DNA of 64,000 nucleotides, taken from Mycobacteroides saopaulense. GTDB lineage: Bacteria; Actinomycetota; Actinomycetes; Mycobacteriales; Mycobacteriaceae. Positions within the stretch are counted from its first letter, which is position 1. Each line of letters opens with the position of its first letter. Location of the stretch: NCBI RefSeq assembly GCF_001456355.1, contig NZ_CP010271.1, positions 620,001 to 684,000 of the forward strand, given 5' to 3'. Made by a program: the position numbers and the translations under genes. Under the pieces are notes generated by a model. The model was not told the origin of the DNA and made no database searches. It worked only from the letters and a program-made list of their open reading frames with translations. This document shows, piece after piece, positions 52,204-60,821 of the stretch.

Positions 52204-53052
52204 TCAGCGGCGCACCGGCAGGGGCTCGACGCCGACGAGCGCGCAGCTCTTGGCGTACAGGTCGTCTTGTGCCGCTTGGTTTCTGGTGTAGCGGCGTACC
52301 GGGCTTGGGGTTTGGGCGGCGAGATAGTCCCCGTTGCGCCCGCGATGCTCCTGCGACACTGCCATGTCGGTGATCAGCTGGCTGGGCCGCTCCGGGGTGA
52401 TCAGGGCCAGCATCACCAGCGACCGGACCGGCTGCGGTATCTCACGCCAGATCTCGGATCTGACATTGCCCGGGTGCAGTGCGTTCGAGGTGACCCCATC
52501 GGGCAGGCGGCGGGCCAGCGCATTGCTGAACATGAGGTTTCCCATTTTCGACTGCGCATACGCCGAGAAGGTGAAATAGAAACGCCTCCCTCGCCAAGTG
52601 TTTTCGTTGATCCTGCCTACGCTGTGAGCGACGGAGGCCAGGTGGATGATGCGGGCGTCACCGTCCGGTGCTGCCTGCAACTGCGGAAGCAGCAGGTGCG
52701 TCAGCAGAAAGGGACCCAGATAGTTCGCGCCCCACTGCAGCTCGAAGCCGTCCGCGGTCTTCGACTGACGCATCGGGGAACCGCCTGCATTGTTGATCAA
52801 CACATCGATCTGGGGGTGCTGCGCGGACAGCTCGCCGGCGAAACGGCGGATGTGTTCGAAGGAGGACAGATCCAGCGACTGGATGTCGACCTGGGCGCCC
52901 GGAGTGGCGGCAAGGATCTCATCGCGCGCCGCCTCGGCCTTCTGCTGATTGCGGCAGGCCATCACGATGGTGTGCCCGTCCGCGGCCAGCCGCTGCGCGG
53001 TGGCCAGGCCGATTCCGGCGTTGGCGCCGGTGATCACGATGGTCTTGGGCAT
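52204..53052 (-). CDS. Short-chain dehydrogenase (retinol-dehydrogenase-like)
   Basis: This 282-residue SDR has TGANAGIG for cofactor binding, an NNAGG motif and the catalytic SAYAQSKMGN. ATG 53052 is preceded by GAGGAGACC. It converges on the GAP-family gene, with 4 bp between stops. The substrate is unknown. Confidence 0.85.
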   Translation of the reverse strand: MPKTIVITGANAGIGLATAQRLAADGHTIVMACRNQQKAEAARDEILAATPGAQVDIQSLDLSSFEHIRRFAGELSAQHPQIDVLINNAGGSPMRQSKTADGFELQWGANYLGPFLLTHLLLPQLQAAPDGDARIIHLASVAHSVGRINENTWRGRRFYFTFSAYAQSKMGNLMFSNALARRLPDGVTSNALHPGNVRSEIWREIPQPVRSLVMLALITPERPSQLITDMAVSQEHRGRNGDYLAAQTPSPVRRYTRNQAAQDDLYAKSCALVGVEPLPVRR

Positions 53053-53092
53053 GTTGGTCTCCTCATCGAGCCGTCCGGAACAGGGGGCAGTC

Positions 53093-53590
53093 TCACACGG
53101 TGATGGCCGGCTGTCGACCGGGGGACTGCCAGATGAGGCGCAGAGCTCGCATCGCATAGACAAGGGCAATGGCGGTCAGTGCCACGCGGACGAGGTTGAG
53201 CATGTTCCACTGCAGTGCGAGGCGATGCAGCTCACTGGGGGTTTCGCCGAGGGAGCCGAAGAAGAGCGTCGTATTGAGCTTGACGATGACATAGACGGAC
53301 AGGACAACGGCCGCGATCTCGGCGACACATGCCAGGAACAGCGAGAGCTTTTCGGGAGCTTTGCGTGGGGTGTGCACAAACCAGACGATCAGTGTGATGG
53401 CGGCGATCTGCGTGAGTGGGATGTAGTAGTACACCGGGTTGGTCACCTCGGTGAACTGCTGGAACGCCTTGAGCTGTTCCTTGCTGTCGCCGGCGATGTT
53501 CGGGCCGATCACGATGGCCTCGTAGAGGTTTCCGAAGAACCACATCGCGATCCCGAACACGGTGAAGTACATCAGTACCCGACGGCCCAT
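53093..53590 (-). CDS. Small four-span membrane protein
   Basis: The 165-residue protein has four hydrophobic segments (about residues 5-25, 55-75, 80-105 and 130-150) with FTVFGIAMWFFGNLYEAIVI near the N terminus. This layout resembles DUF1772 or anthrone-oxygenase-like membrane proteins, but I cannot assign it firmly. ATG 53590 is used; ATG 53572 is possible. It diverges from another small membrane protein 103 bp away. Confidence 0.62.
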   Translation of the reverse strand: MGRRVLMYFTVFGIAMWFFGNLYEAIVIGPNIAGDSKEQLKAFQQFTEVTNPVYYYIPLTQIAAITLIVWFVHTPRKAPEKLSLFLACVAEIAAVVLSVYVIVKLNTTLFFGSLGETPSELHRLALQWNMLNLVRVALTAIALVYAMRALRLIWQSPGRQPAITV

Positions 53591-53693
53591 CGGCACATAC
53601 TCCCAAGATTGCGGTCCGATACGGCCAAAAGTCGTCGAAATGTGGCCGGCAGCAGCCTTTCGGCATAGCGCCGGGGACCGATACGGTCTGCGC

Positions 53694-54158
53694 GTGACCA
53701 AGGTATTGCTCTCGATCCACGTCCTGGCGGTGATTCTCGCGGTGGGACCAATAGCCGTGGCGGCCAGCATGTTTCCGGCGTTCGCGCGTCGGGCGTCGGC
53801 CTCGTCCGGGGGCAGCGCCGAGTTGGACAGCCTGCGCACACTGCATCGGGTCTGCCGGGTGTATGCGGTGGTGGGGATCGCCATTCCGATGTTCGGTCTG
53901 CCGCTGGCCGACCTCATGGGGGTGCTCGGCAGCCCCTGGCTGATCGCATCGCTGGTGCTCACGGGCGCGGCCGCGGCGGTACTGGCGTTTGTGATGCTGC
54001 CCCGCCAACAGCGTGTCTTGGCACAGTTGGGTGATGGAGAATCGCTTGACGTGCGGGTGTTCGCGCGCCTGGCGATGTTCACCGGGATCTTTAATCTGCT
54101 GTGGGCCGCGGTCACCGTGTTGATGATCGTGCGTCCCGGATCCAGCACCGGCGTCTAG
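53694..54158 (+). CDS. Small membrane protein, 154 aa
   Basis: GTG 53694 opens a 154-residue protein with four predicted spans (LSIHVLAVILAVGPIAVAAS, then VVGIAIPMFGL, LVLTGAAAAVLAFVM and FNLLWAAVTVLMIV). A His in the first helix and Arg/His between helices 1 and 2 resemble DUF2269-like proteins, though this is not certain. It is divergent from a comparable membrane-protein gene and precedes an EamA transporter gene. Confidence 0.62.
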   Translation: MTKVLLSIHVLAVILAVGPIAVAASMFPAFARRASASSGGSAELDSLRTLHRVCRVYAVVGIAIPMFGLPLADLMGVLGSPWLIASLVLTGAAAAVLAFVMLPRQQRVLAQLGDGESLDVRVFARLAMFTGIFNLLWAAVTVLMIVRPGSSTGV

Positions 54159-54209
54159 ATGGCGGAAAACCGCTAGCGTCCGCGGTCGCTCGTCCTGTGC
54201 AATCGGTGG

Positions 54210-55109
54210 GTGGACACCGCGACCGCCGCCCAGACCCGTAGGAGCTGGCTTCCTCTGCAATTCGCAGCTCTTGCCCTGGTGTGGGGTGCGAGCTTCTTGT
54301 TCATCAAGGTCGGGCTGCAAGGATTGTCGGCGCTGCAGGTCGCGGCAGCGCGCCTGGATTTCGGTGCCCTGACTCTCCTGTCTCTGGTTGTGCTGCTGAG
54401 GGTTCGGCTGCCGCGCGAACTCAGGGTGTGGGGACATATCACCGTCGTCTCGCTGACGTTGTGTGTCATTCCGTTTGTGCTGTATCCGTGGGCCGAGCAG
54501 ACCATCGATTCCGGGCTGGCGAGTATCTACAACGCGGCAACCCCGCTGATGACCACCCTCGTGACTCTCGCGGCTTTGCGCGCCGAGCGCCCGGGACGCA
54601 TGCAGCTGCTCGGTTTGGCGTTGGGGTTCCTGGGCGTGTGCGTGGTGCTGGCCCCGTGGCAGCTGATCGGTCATGGCGGGCCGGTGCTCGCGCAGTTCGC
54701 CTGTCTGGGGGCAACTCTGAGTTATGGAATCGGTTTCGTCTACATGCGCAAGTACCTCACGCCGCTGGGTCTACCCGCGCTGACGGTGGCCGGAATTCAG
54801 GTGGGCACAGGTGCGGTGCTGATGACCGTTGTGGTGGCCGTGGCCGACCATCACCGGATGGTTGCGACGCCAGCGGTGGTGCTCAGCATGCTGGCACTCG
54901 GGGTCCTGGGGACTGGGCTGGCGTATGTCTGGAACACCCGCATCATCAACGGCTGGGGCGCCACCGCGGCCTCCTCGGTGACCTACCTGACTCCGGTGAT
55001 CGGTGTCCTACTGGGTGCGCTACTTCTGGGCGAGCGCATCGGCTGGCACGAACCGCTGGGCGGCGCGATCGTGATAGCCGGAATCATGCTGAGCCGCAAA
55101 GGCAGCTGA
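54210..55109 (+). CDS. EamA/DMT-superfamily transporter
   Basis: The 299-residue protein is built of two EamA repeats of five helices each, e.g. WGASFLFIKVGLQGLSALQV in repeat 1 and TPVIGVLLGALLLGERIGW in repeat 2. Such proteins export amino acids or metabolites. GTG 54210 is used. It converges on an AraC gene with 7 bp between stops. Confidence 0.85.
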   Translation: MDTATAAQTRRSWLPLQFAALALVWGASFLFIKVGLQGLSALQVAAARLDFGALTLLSLVVLLRVRLPRELRVWGHITVVSLTLCVIPFVLYPWAEQTIDSGLASIYNAATPLMTTLVTLAALRAERPGRMQLLGLALGFLGVCVVLAPWQLIGHGGPVLAQFACLGATLSYGIGFVYMRKYLTPLGLPALTVAGIQVGTGAVLMTVVVAVADHHRMVATPAVVLSMLALGVLGTGLAYVWNTRIINGWGATAASSVTYLTPVIGVLLGALLLGERIGWHEPLGGAIVIAGIMLSRKGS

Positions 55110-55116
55110 CCTCACG

Positions 55117-56043
55117 TCAGCTGGGCCGGTGGTGCATGCGCCAGCGCAGCGGGGGCTCGCCGAATCGGCGTTGGAATGCGCGGCTGAATGCGGCATCGGA
55201 GGTGTATCCGACGGACCGGCCGATCTGACTCACCGCATCGGTGCTCGAACGCAACAGCTGTGCCGCGCGGTCCAGTCGTCGTTCGGTGATGTAACCGGCC
55301 GGTGGTTGACCCAACAGCTCGGTGAATCTCTGGGTGAATGCCGAGCGCGATTGCCGGGCGTGCTTGGCGAGCTCCGCGATCGACCACGGGTGCGCCAGGT
55401 CGTTGTGTATCGCAGTCAGCACGGGAGCAAGGCGCGGGTCCATGGCGGCGGTAAGCCAGCCGGGTTCGTTGCGATCGGATGTCGACCACTCGCGAAGTGC
55501 GTGGATGAACAGCAAGTCCAGGATCCGGGAGATCATCACCCACGAGCCCGGGCTGGGTGTGACGACCTCTGTCAGGATGAGCTGAAGCGACAACGGTAGC
55601 CATTCATGGCCCGGTCGAGCGGCGCGAACGACGATGGCGGGCGGCAACACCGACAGCAGTGGGTCCGCTGCCGCCCTTTCTGCCGTGAACCTCCCACTGA
55701 TCCAGGCGATGGCACCGAGGGGCTCGTCCTCGCCGGGCGGCTCTCCTCCGGAGAGGCGGTGAGCCGTGCCCCGGGCCAGCAGCACCATGTCCCCGGCATC
55801 CAGGGCACACACCAGCTCGCCGTCGATATGCACACGGAGCCCGGGGGTTTCGGCGATGTGCAGTACGCGGTCGCTCTCGGGTACGGCGATATCGAACGGC
55901 GATTCGGAAGAGCAACGCCTCACGGCGTCGCCGCGCAACCGGATGGCGGACAAGATGCCGGAGAAGGCGTCAATGTCCGGCGATCCTGAGAAGCCACTGA
56001 GAGATTCTGGATGATCGGCAAAGTATCGCGGATCTCTGGTCAT
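55117..56043 (-). CDS. AraC-family regulator with cupin sensor domain
   Basis: The 308-residue regulator has an N-terminal cupin-like sensor (GELVCALDAGDMVLLARGTA) and C-terminal AraC helix-turn-helix pair (SIAELAKHARQSRSAFTQRF, then QIGRSVGYTSDAAFSRAFQR). ATG 56043 with GAGGC upstream is preferred to TTG 56064. It diverges from an alpha/beta hydrolase gene 111 bp away, its likely target. Confidence 0.87.
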   Translation of the reverse strand: MTRDPRYFADHPESLSGFSGSPDIDAFSGILSAIRLRGDAVRRCSSESPFDIAVPESDRVLHIAETPGLRVHIDGELVCALDAGDMVLLARGTAHRLSGGEPPGEDEPLGAIAWISGRFTAERAAADPLLSVLPPAIVVRAARPGHEWLPLSLQLILTEVVTPSPGSWVMISRILDLLFIHALREWSTSDRNEPGWLTAAMDPRLAPVLTAIHNDLAHPWSIAELAKHARQSRSAFTQRFTELLGQPPAGYITERRLDRAAQLLRSSTDAVSQIGRSVGYTSDAAFSRAFQRRFGEPPLRWRMHHRPS

Positions 56044-56154
56044 GCCACTTGCCTCATTATCCAAATATGTTGGTGTGGACCCACGAAGTCAATGGTGCCG
56101 CCGGCTGCGGGCACGACGGGGTTGTGGTCGTCCGACATCGAATGAGAGGCAGAT

Positions 56155-56850
56155 ATGTCCAGCAAACCGGCTATTGTCCTGGTCCACGGCTTCTGGGGTG
56201 GCGCCGCGCATTGGGGAAACGTGATCGTGGAACTGCACAAGCGCGGCTACGAAGACCTGCACGCGGTGGAGAACCCACTGACGTCATTGGCCGATGATGC
56301 GGCGCGCACGCGGCAGATGGTTCAGCAGATCGACGGGCCGGTGCTTCTGGTCGGGCACTCGTACGGCGGTGCGGTGATCACCGAAGCGGGTGACCTCCCG
56401 AACGTGGCCGGCTTGGTGTACGTGGCGGCGTTCGCCCCCGATGCGGGGGAGAGCCCCGGCCAGCTGACCGAACAGCTGCCGCCCGCCGCGGCGGCCAATC
56501 TGACTCCGGACAGCGACGGCTATCTGTGGATCAAGCAGGGCAAGTTCCGAGAGAGCTTCGCCCAGGATCTGTCCGAGGACGCGGCGCTCGTCATGGCCGT
56601 CACGCAAAAAGCACCGCTGGCTTCGACATTCGGCGATGCGATCACCGCACCTGCATGGAAGGTAAAGCCGTCCTGGTACCAGGTATCCACGCAGGACCGG
56701 ATGATCCATCCCGACAACGAACGCCGGATGGCGCAGCGGATCAATCCCCGCAAGACCATCGAGTTGGATGCCAGCCATGCCTCGCTGGCGTCTCAGCCCG
56801 TCGCCGTCGTCGATCTCATCGCCGAGGCCGCTGAGGATGTCGCCGGCTGA
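56155..56850 (+). CDS. Alpha/beta hydrolase (esterase)
   Basis: This 231-residue cytosolic hydrolase has the HGFWGG oxyanion motif, nucleophile motif GHSYGG (Ser about residue 69) and a C-terminal ASHAS for the catalytic His. This small salicylate-esterase/RsbQ-like type acts on small esters. It is divergent from the AraC gene that probably controls it and convergent with an MFS gene. Confidence 0.85.
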   Translation: MSSKPAIVLVHGFWGGAAHWGNVIVELHKRGYEDLHAVENPLTSLADDAARTRQMVQQIDGPVLLVGHSYGGAVITEAGDLPNVAGLVYVAAFAPDAGESPGQLTEQLPPAAAANLTPDSDGYLWIKQGKFRESFAQDLSEDAALVMAVTQKAPLASTFGDAITAPAWKVKPSWYQVSTQDRMIHPDNERRMAQRINPRKTIELDASHASLASQPVAVVDLIAEAAEDVAG

Positions 56851-56874
56851 AACGCGCCGCGGATGGGGGCGTCG

Positions 56875-58194
56875 TCAGGTGTTGGCGGTGCCCCCATCGG
56901 CATGGGTGCGAACGCTCAAGTCTTCGGTAAAGGCTTCGTCGGCAAGGTCTTCCAGCTCCTTGCCCTTGGTTTCGGGTCCGAGCAGATATCCGACGATCGT
57001 CAGGACCCACAGGCCGCTGAGCGCCAGATAGGGCGTCTGGATTCCGTAATGCGTGATGGCCCAGCCCACCAGTGCCGGCGCCGCGATGGAGACGACACGA
57101 CCGCCGCCGACCGCGACGCCGAAGCCGGTGCCACGTAACACGGTGGGAAAGAGTTCGGCGACGTACGTATCGCCGACGCCCCACAACCAGCCGAGCGTGG
57201 CGATGGAGATGGCGCCGAACACCAGGTACTGCGGAAGAGTGTCTGAGGTCGCACCCAGTGCAGTGGAAGCGATTTCGATGACAGCGCCGAGGATGGCCGA
57301 GGGGCGCCGTCCGATCCAATCGGCCAGTGCGGTGCCGATGAAGACGAACACCGCCTGCAATAGGAAGAAGATCAAGGCGTATCGGATCGCGTCGATCGAT
57401 GTCGCATGGAACTTCTTGACGATGTAGGTGGTCAGGAAGAGCGTCATACCCCAGTAACCGACCGCATTGGCGGTGTAGACCAGCCAGCCGACAACGAGCC
57501 TTCGCCGCACGCCGGGAACATGCCACAGCCTGGGCTTGGTGGCGCCCCGTTCGACCTTGGCTTTGGTCTGCGTGTAGCGGTGGGATTCCTTGATGCCTTG
57601 CCGGGCAAGGAAAAGCACGACCGCGGGGACAATCGCGACGATGAATGCCGCCTGCCAACCGAAGTGTGGAACAAGCACTAACGCGACACCGGCGGCCAGG
57701 ACGTATCCCAGCGAGAAGAGTGAAAAGATCACGCCACCAACACCTATGGCGCGGGTCTTGGCCGGCCACACCTCCGCGGTGTAGGGCGCGCCGACCGCGA
57801 GCTCACCCGCACCGCCGACCCCCGTGAGGAAGCGCAACCCGGTGAACGCGGCGACATTGGTGGTGAGACCGGCCAGGGCGGTCGTGATGCCGTACAGCAG
57901 GATCGAGGCCCCGAGCGTCGTTTTGCGGCCCCAGCGGTCTGCCGCCAGTCCGAATCCGACGGTGCCGAGGGTGTAGCCCAGCAGAAAGATCGAGCCGATG
58001 TACCCGGCCTGTGCCTCGGTGATGTGCAGCGTCTTCTTGATCTCGGGCAGCACCAGCCCGTAGATGTTCACCGCGTAAGAGTCGAAGCCGTACCCCAGGC
58101 CTGCCGTGACAGCGACGAAGAACGCCTGCCGGAAGGTCACGGGGCGGGATGGGGGCGGTGCGGTCTCGGTGGTGCCCTCGGCCGTGGAAGTCAT
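56875..58194 (-). CDS. Major facilitator superfamily transporter (sugar/acid porter type)
   Basis: The 439-residue protein has 12 predicted spans. The MFS loop signature DRWGRKT follows helix 2, and the GYGFDSYAVNIYGLVLPEIK region in helix 1 resembles metabolite:H+ symporters. ATG 58194 is used; the frame continues upstream into the tRNA and is not coding there. The substrate is unknown. It lies beside an AraC/hydrolase pair, so it may import the compound that the hydrolase cleaves (inference). Confidence 0.88.
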   Translation of the reverse strand: MTSTAEGTTETAPPPSRPVTFRQAFFVAVTAGLGYGFDSYAVNIYGLVLPEIKKTLHITEAQAGYIGSIFLLGYTLGTVGFGLAADRWGRKTTLGASILLYGITTALAGLTTNVAAFTGLRFLTGVGGAGELAVGAPYTAEVWPAKTRAIGVGGVIFSLFSLGYVLAAGVALVLVPHFGWQAAFIVAIVPAVVLFLARQGIKESHRYTQTKAKVERGATKPRLWHVPGVRRRLVVGWLVYTANAVGYWGMTLFLTTYIVKKFHATSIDAIRYALIFFLLQAVFVFIGTALADWIGRRPSAILGAVIEIASTALGATSDTLPQYLVFGAISIATLGWLWGVGDTYVAELFPTVLRGTGFGVAVGGGRVVSIAAPALVGWAITHYGIQTPYLALSGLWVLTIVGYLLGPETKGKELEDLADEAFTEDLSVRTHADGGTANT

Positions 58195-58262
58195 TGGCCG
58201 AACGGTAGGAGGCGGGCGCCCGACTGATAAGGCTCCTGCTCCCGCTGATTGCAAGGACGATC

Positions 58263-58338
58263 TGGTGCCCCCACCAGGGCTCGAACCTGGGACCTGCGGA
58301 TTAAAAGTCCGTAGCTCTACCAACTGAGCTATAGGGGC
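58263..58338 (-). tRNA. tRNA-Lys (TTT)
   Basis: On the minus strand a full cloverleaf is visible: acceptor GCCCCTA pairs with TGGGGGC, the anticodon loop is CTTTTAA with anticodon TTT, and the T arm contains GGTTCGAGCC. The 3' CCA is encoded. It is divergent from three other tRNA genes. Confidence 0.95.
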
Positions 58339-58477
58339 GCGGAGAGACAGGATACTGGTTGGGTCACCGCGCGAGCACCGTGGTTATCCGGTTTGGGTTC
58401 TGGGCGGGTTGTGCCCTAAGCTGGGCGAGCTCCCAACGCGACAAGCGTTGTGGGTACCCCGGAGAGATTCGGAATGG

Positions 58478-58550
58478 GCCCCCATCGTCTAGTGGCCTAG
58501 GACGCCGCCCTTTCACGGCGGTAGCACGGGTTCGAATCCCGTTGGGGGTA
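58478..58550 (+). tRNA. tRNA-Glu (TTC)
   Basis: Acceptor GCCCCCA pairs with TGGGGGT, the anticodon arm is CCGCCCTTTCACGGCGG with anticodon TTC, and the T arm is GGGTTCGAATCCC. No CCA is encoded. Confidence 0.95.
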
Positions 58551-58579
58551 CGCAACCAGTCATACTGGGAGCAGAGTAA

Positions 58580-58656
58580 GGCCCTGTGGCGCAGTTGGTT
58601 AGCGCGCCGCCCTGTCACGGCGGAGGTCGCGGGTTCGAGTCCCGTCAGGGTCGCCA
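58580..58656 (+). tRNA. tRNA-Asp (GTC)
   Basis: Acceptor GGCCCTG pairs with CAGGGTC, the anticodon arm CCGCCCTGTCACGGCGG has anticodon GTC, and the T arm is GGGTTCGAGTCCC. The 3' CCA is encoded at 58654-58656. Confidence 0.95.
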
Positions 58657-58691
58657 GTACGGCGAGGCAGTAAGTAGTGGGTCTGCCGTCC

Positions 58692-58768
58692 GGCCAGGTA
58701 GCTCAGTTGGTACGAGCGTCCGCCTGAAAAGCGGAAGGTCGCCGGTTCGATCCCGGCCCTGGCCACCA
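58692..58768 (+). tRNA. tRNA-Phe (GAA)
   Basis: Acceptor GGCCAGG pairs with CCTGGCC, the anticodon arm CCGCCTGAAAAGCGG has anticodon GAA, and the T arm is CCGGTTCGATCCCGG. CCA is encoded. A weak ACCACA/TGTGGT stem followed by TTCTTCT at 58765-58800 may end the tRNA transcript. Confidence 0.95.
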
Positions 58769-58895
58769 CAATATTCGCAGGTCATTCTGTGGTTTCTTCT
58801 CGGTCCGGCTCATTTTCTGTGGACCAATCAGCCAAACGGCCCCCGATGCTCGATTGATCTCACCGCGCGCACTGCGGCATTGTTAATTAATACTT

Positions 58896-58915
58896 AACTA
58901 GTATAGTATCTAGTT
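58896..58915. promoter_or_regulatory. AT-rich palindrome abutting the start of a small secreted-protein gene
   Basis: AACTAG-TATAGTAT-CTAGTT ends directly before ATG 58916. An outer pair, ACTTAAC upstream and GTTAAGT just inside the gene, extends the symmetry. TATAGT in the centre fits a -10 box, so the transcript may be leaderless or nearly so. The site is well placed for a repressor; no regulator gene is adjacent. Confidence 0.45.
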
Positions 58916-59275
58916 ATGGTTAAGTTCGCCCTTCGAGCCCGGTCCCGTTCAGTGTCGCGCGGGGCGTACTGGTGGACTGGCCTGCTTGCTACTGCGGCCG
59001 TCGGCATGATCGGCGTCGTGGGCTTCCCGGGACTTGCCCATGCGGGTCCTACGGGGGTCGGTGACGCGAGTGCCGTTATCAATGACCTGAAGGCCAAGGG
59101 TTACCGGGTGATCGTCTCCAAGAGCGGCGCTGCGGCAGATTTGAGTAGGTGCGTGGCCTCCGTGGAGGAACAGTCTCCGGTCTACTCTGCGCAGCCGGCC
59201 AGGGACGTGCGGAATGCTCCGACAACTGTGTCGGTGATCGACCACAAGGTCGCTCTGGTCTCGGTCACTTGCTAG
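58916..59275 (+). CDS. Small secreted protein, 119 aa
   Basis: A long basic N terminus and hydrophobic helix (GLLATAAVGMIGVVGFPG, then LAHAG) form a signal peptide. The mature domain, about 75 residues, has LKAKGYRVIVSKSG and two Cys (SRCVAS and the terminal SVTC). The order LKxxGYxVxV, Cys, C-terminal Cys resembles the protein at 48356, suggesting one family of small disulfide proteins. No ribosome site is evident because the start follows an AT-rich palindrome. Function unknown. Confidence 0.65.
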   Translation: MVKFALRARSRSVSRGAYWWTGLLATAAVGMIGVVGFPGLAHAGPTGVGDASAVINDLKAKGYRVIVSKSGAAADLSRCVASVEEQSPVYSAQPARDVRNAPTTVSVIDHKVALVSVTC

Positions 59276-59288
59276 GTGCCCGGCGCCG

Positions 59289-60769
59289 CTAGTCTTCGTC
59301 GGCACCGTCCGGGTCCCAGGTGTTGGGAATCATCGGCGCCCGAGCGCCCTCGCCGAAGTCGTCATCGCGGCTCAATGTGGCCAATCCCGTTGCCGCCAGG
59401 CCTGTTCTGGACGCGGTACCGGTGAATCCGATGGGTCCTGCTCCGCGGCCCGAGGCCCTCACGCCAGTGCTGGCCTGAGAACCCGGTGTGGGAGCGGCGT
59501 CCATGTCCATGTATTCGACGGCGCGCCCCTCCTGCTTGCTTCGATCGCGACGACGCCGCGCCTGTCGTGCTGCCGCCGTTGTGGCGGTGGCGGACTGCTC
59601 TCGTGTGGACGCTCGTGCCGACGCGCTCGCTCCGTGCGGGCCTGGCTCGCCAAAGCGGTCGCGGCGCCGAGGCGTGGTCCGCCGCCGACGGCGTAGGGGA
59701 ACGAGAAGCCGGGGTCGCCGGGTGGTGGCGGCGCAGTGGAGGGCGACGGCGCAGCGCTGGTGGCGGTCGATGCCGACGCGCCCGAGGGCGCCGGTGCCCC
59801 TGCAGACGGTGATGGAGCGCTCGCCGGGGCGGTGCCGGCGGCCACTGCCGCCGGCGGTTCCTCAACGCGATGAGGTTCTGCGGCAAGAGGTTCGGGAGAA
59901 GGTTGGATGCCGGCAAGACCCGCGAACCCGGCCGCCCAGCCCAGGTTGGCGATCGCCACCGCCAGCGCGGGCTGGATCAGGGCCGGGGCGAATTGGCCGA
60001 TTGTCGAAGCCAATTGGGCCGCGTGAAAGGCCACGTCGGCCAGCACCAGGGGAAGGTTGGTCAGCAGCGCGGCCGGATCGGTGAGCAGATTGTTCAACAG
60101 CAGCTCGAAATGCTCGACCATCTCGCCGGCCACGTGTACCCACCACTCCGGGTCGGTGGGGTCCAGGTCTCCGTGACCGTGGTCGTCGTCATGACCGTGC
60201 TCATGGTCATGGTCATGGTCATGGTCATGGTCGTGCAGGATCGATGGCGGCGGTGTGGACGGTGGGGTGGAGGCCACCGCGACATCGGAGGCGGTTTGGT
60301 AGGCGGCCATCGTGGTTGCGGCCTGCACCCACATGCGGACATAGTCGGCCTCGGTGGCCACGATGGGAATCATGTTGATTCCGAAGAAGTTTGTTGCCAC
60401 CAGCGCCGCATGCGTGGCGTGATTGGCGGCTAGTTCGGCAAGAGTGGGCATCGTCGCCAGCGCGGTGCTGTAGGCGCCGGCAGCGGCACCAAGCTGGGCC
60501 GCCCGGGCATGGCTCTCGATGGCGCCTTGGTTCAGCCACTCCAGATACGGAACATGTGCAGCCACATACATTTCCGCGCTTGGACCGTGCCAGGCCCCGG
60601 CATGAGTGGCAGCCAGAATGGCCCGCAGCTCGTCGGCGGTCTCGGTGTAGTGCGCGCCCAACGAAGACCATGCGGCAGCGGCCGCCAGTAGTGGGCCCGG
60701 ACCCGGACCGCCGCTGATCAACGCTGAATGCACCTCGGGTGGCGACGCCATCCACACCGGCATAGCCAT
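59289..60769 (-). pseudogene. Histidine-rich PPE-family gene with apparent -1 frameshift
   Basis: The N-terminal 180 residues are a PPE domain ([20 protein letters not shown], then [12 protein letters not shown]). A His/Asp/Gly-rich stretch around residues 185-205 and a helical PPE-C-like region follow. The frame from 60769 runs on to 59459 with an atypical Arg/Pro tail. From about 59690 to 59289 another frame, shifted by -1, reads [18 protein letters not shown] and ends APMIPNTWDPDGADED, the normal end of such PPE proteins. Both are open over about 59500-59690. A 1-base deletion, a sequencing error or programmed shifting would explain it. The His stretch suggests Zn, Ni or Co binding. Confidence 0.7.
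60201..60230 (-). repeat. Hexanucleotide tandem repeat (TCATGG)5 inside the PPE gene
   Basis: Five perfect TCATGG units on the + strand encode alternating Asp-His on the minus strand. Because the unit is 6 bp, gain or loss of copies keeps the frame and changes only the number of metal-binding His residues. Confidence 0.85.
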
Positions 60770-60788
60770 GCCACACCCTCCACAGAAC

Positions 60789-60821
60789 TAATGACAACGA
60801 TAACGATATTCATTTACATTA
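60789..60821 (-). promoter_or_regulatory. Zur-box-like AT-rich palindrome upstream of the PPE gene
   Basis: The stretch is bounded by TAATG and CATTA and contains ATGACAACGATAACG followed by ATATTCAT, with inner arms ATGA/TCAT. The GATAA and TTCATT elements resemble mycobacterial zinc-uptake-regulator sites. It lies 20 bp upstream of the PPE start. The match is by eye only. Confidence 0.45.

Noticed and set aside
53232..54674. 480-codon minus-strand frame across two membrane-protein genes and EamA
   Set aside because: The translation is Gln/Arg/His-rich with no fold or motif, and it overlaps three better-supported genes.
58765..58800. Strong intrinsic terminator after tRNA-Phe
   Set aside because: The stem is only 6 bp with an 17-nt loop and uses the tRNA 3' end itself; mentioned with the tRNA but not called separately.
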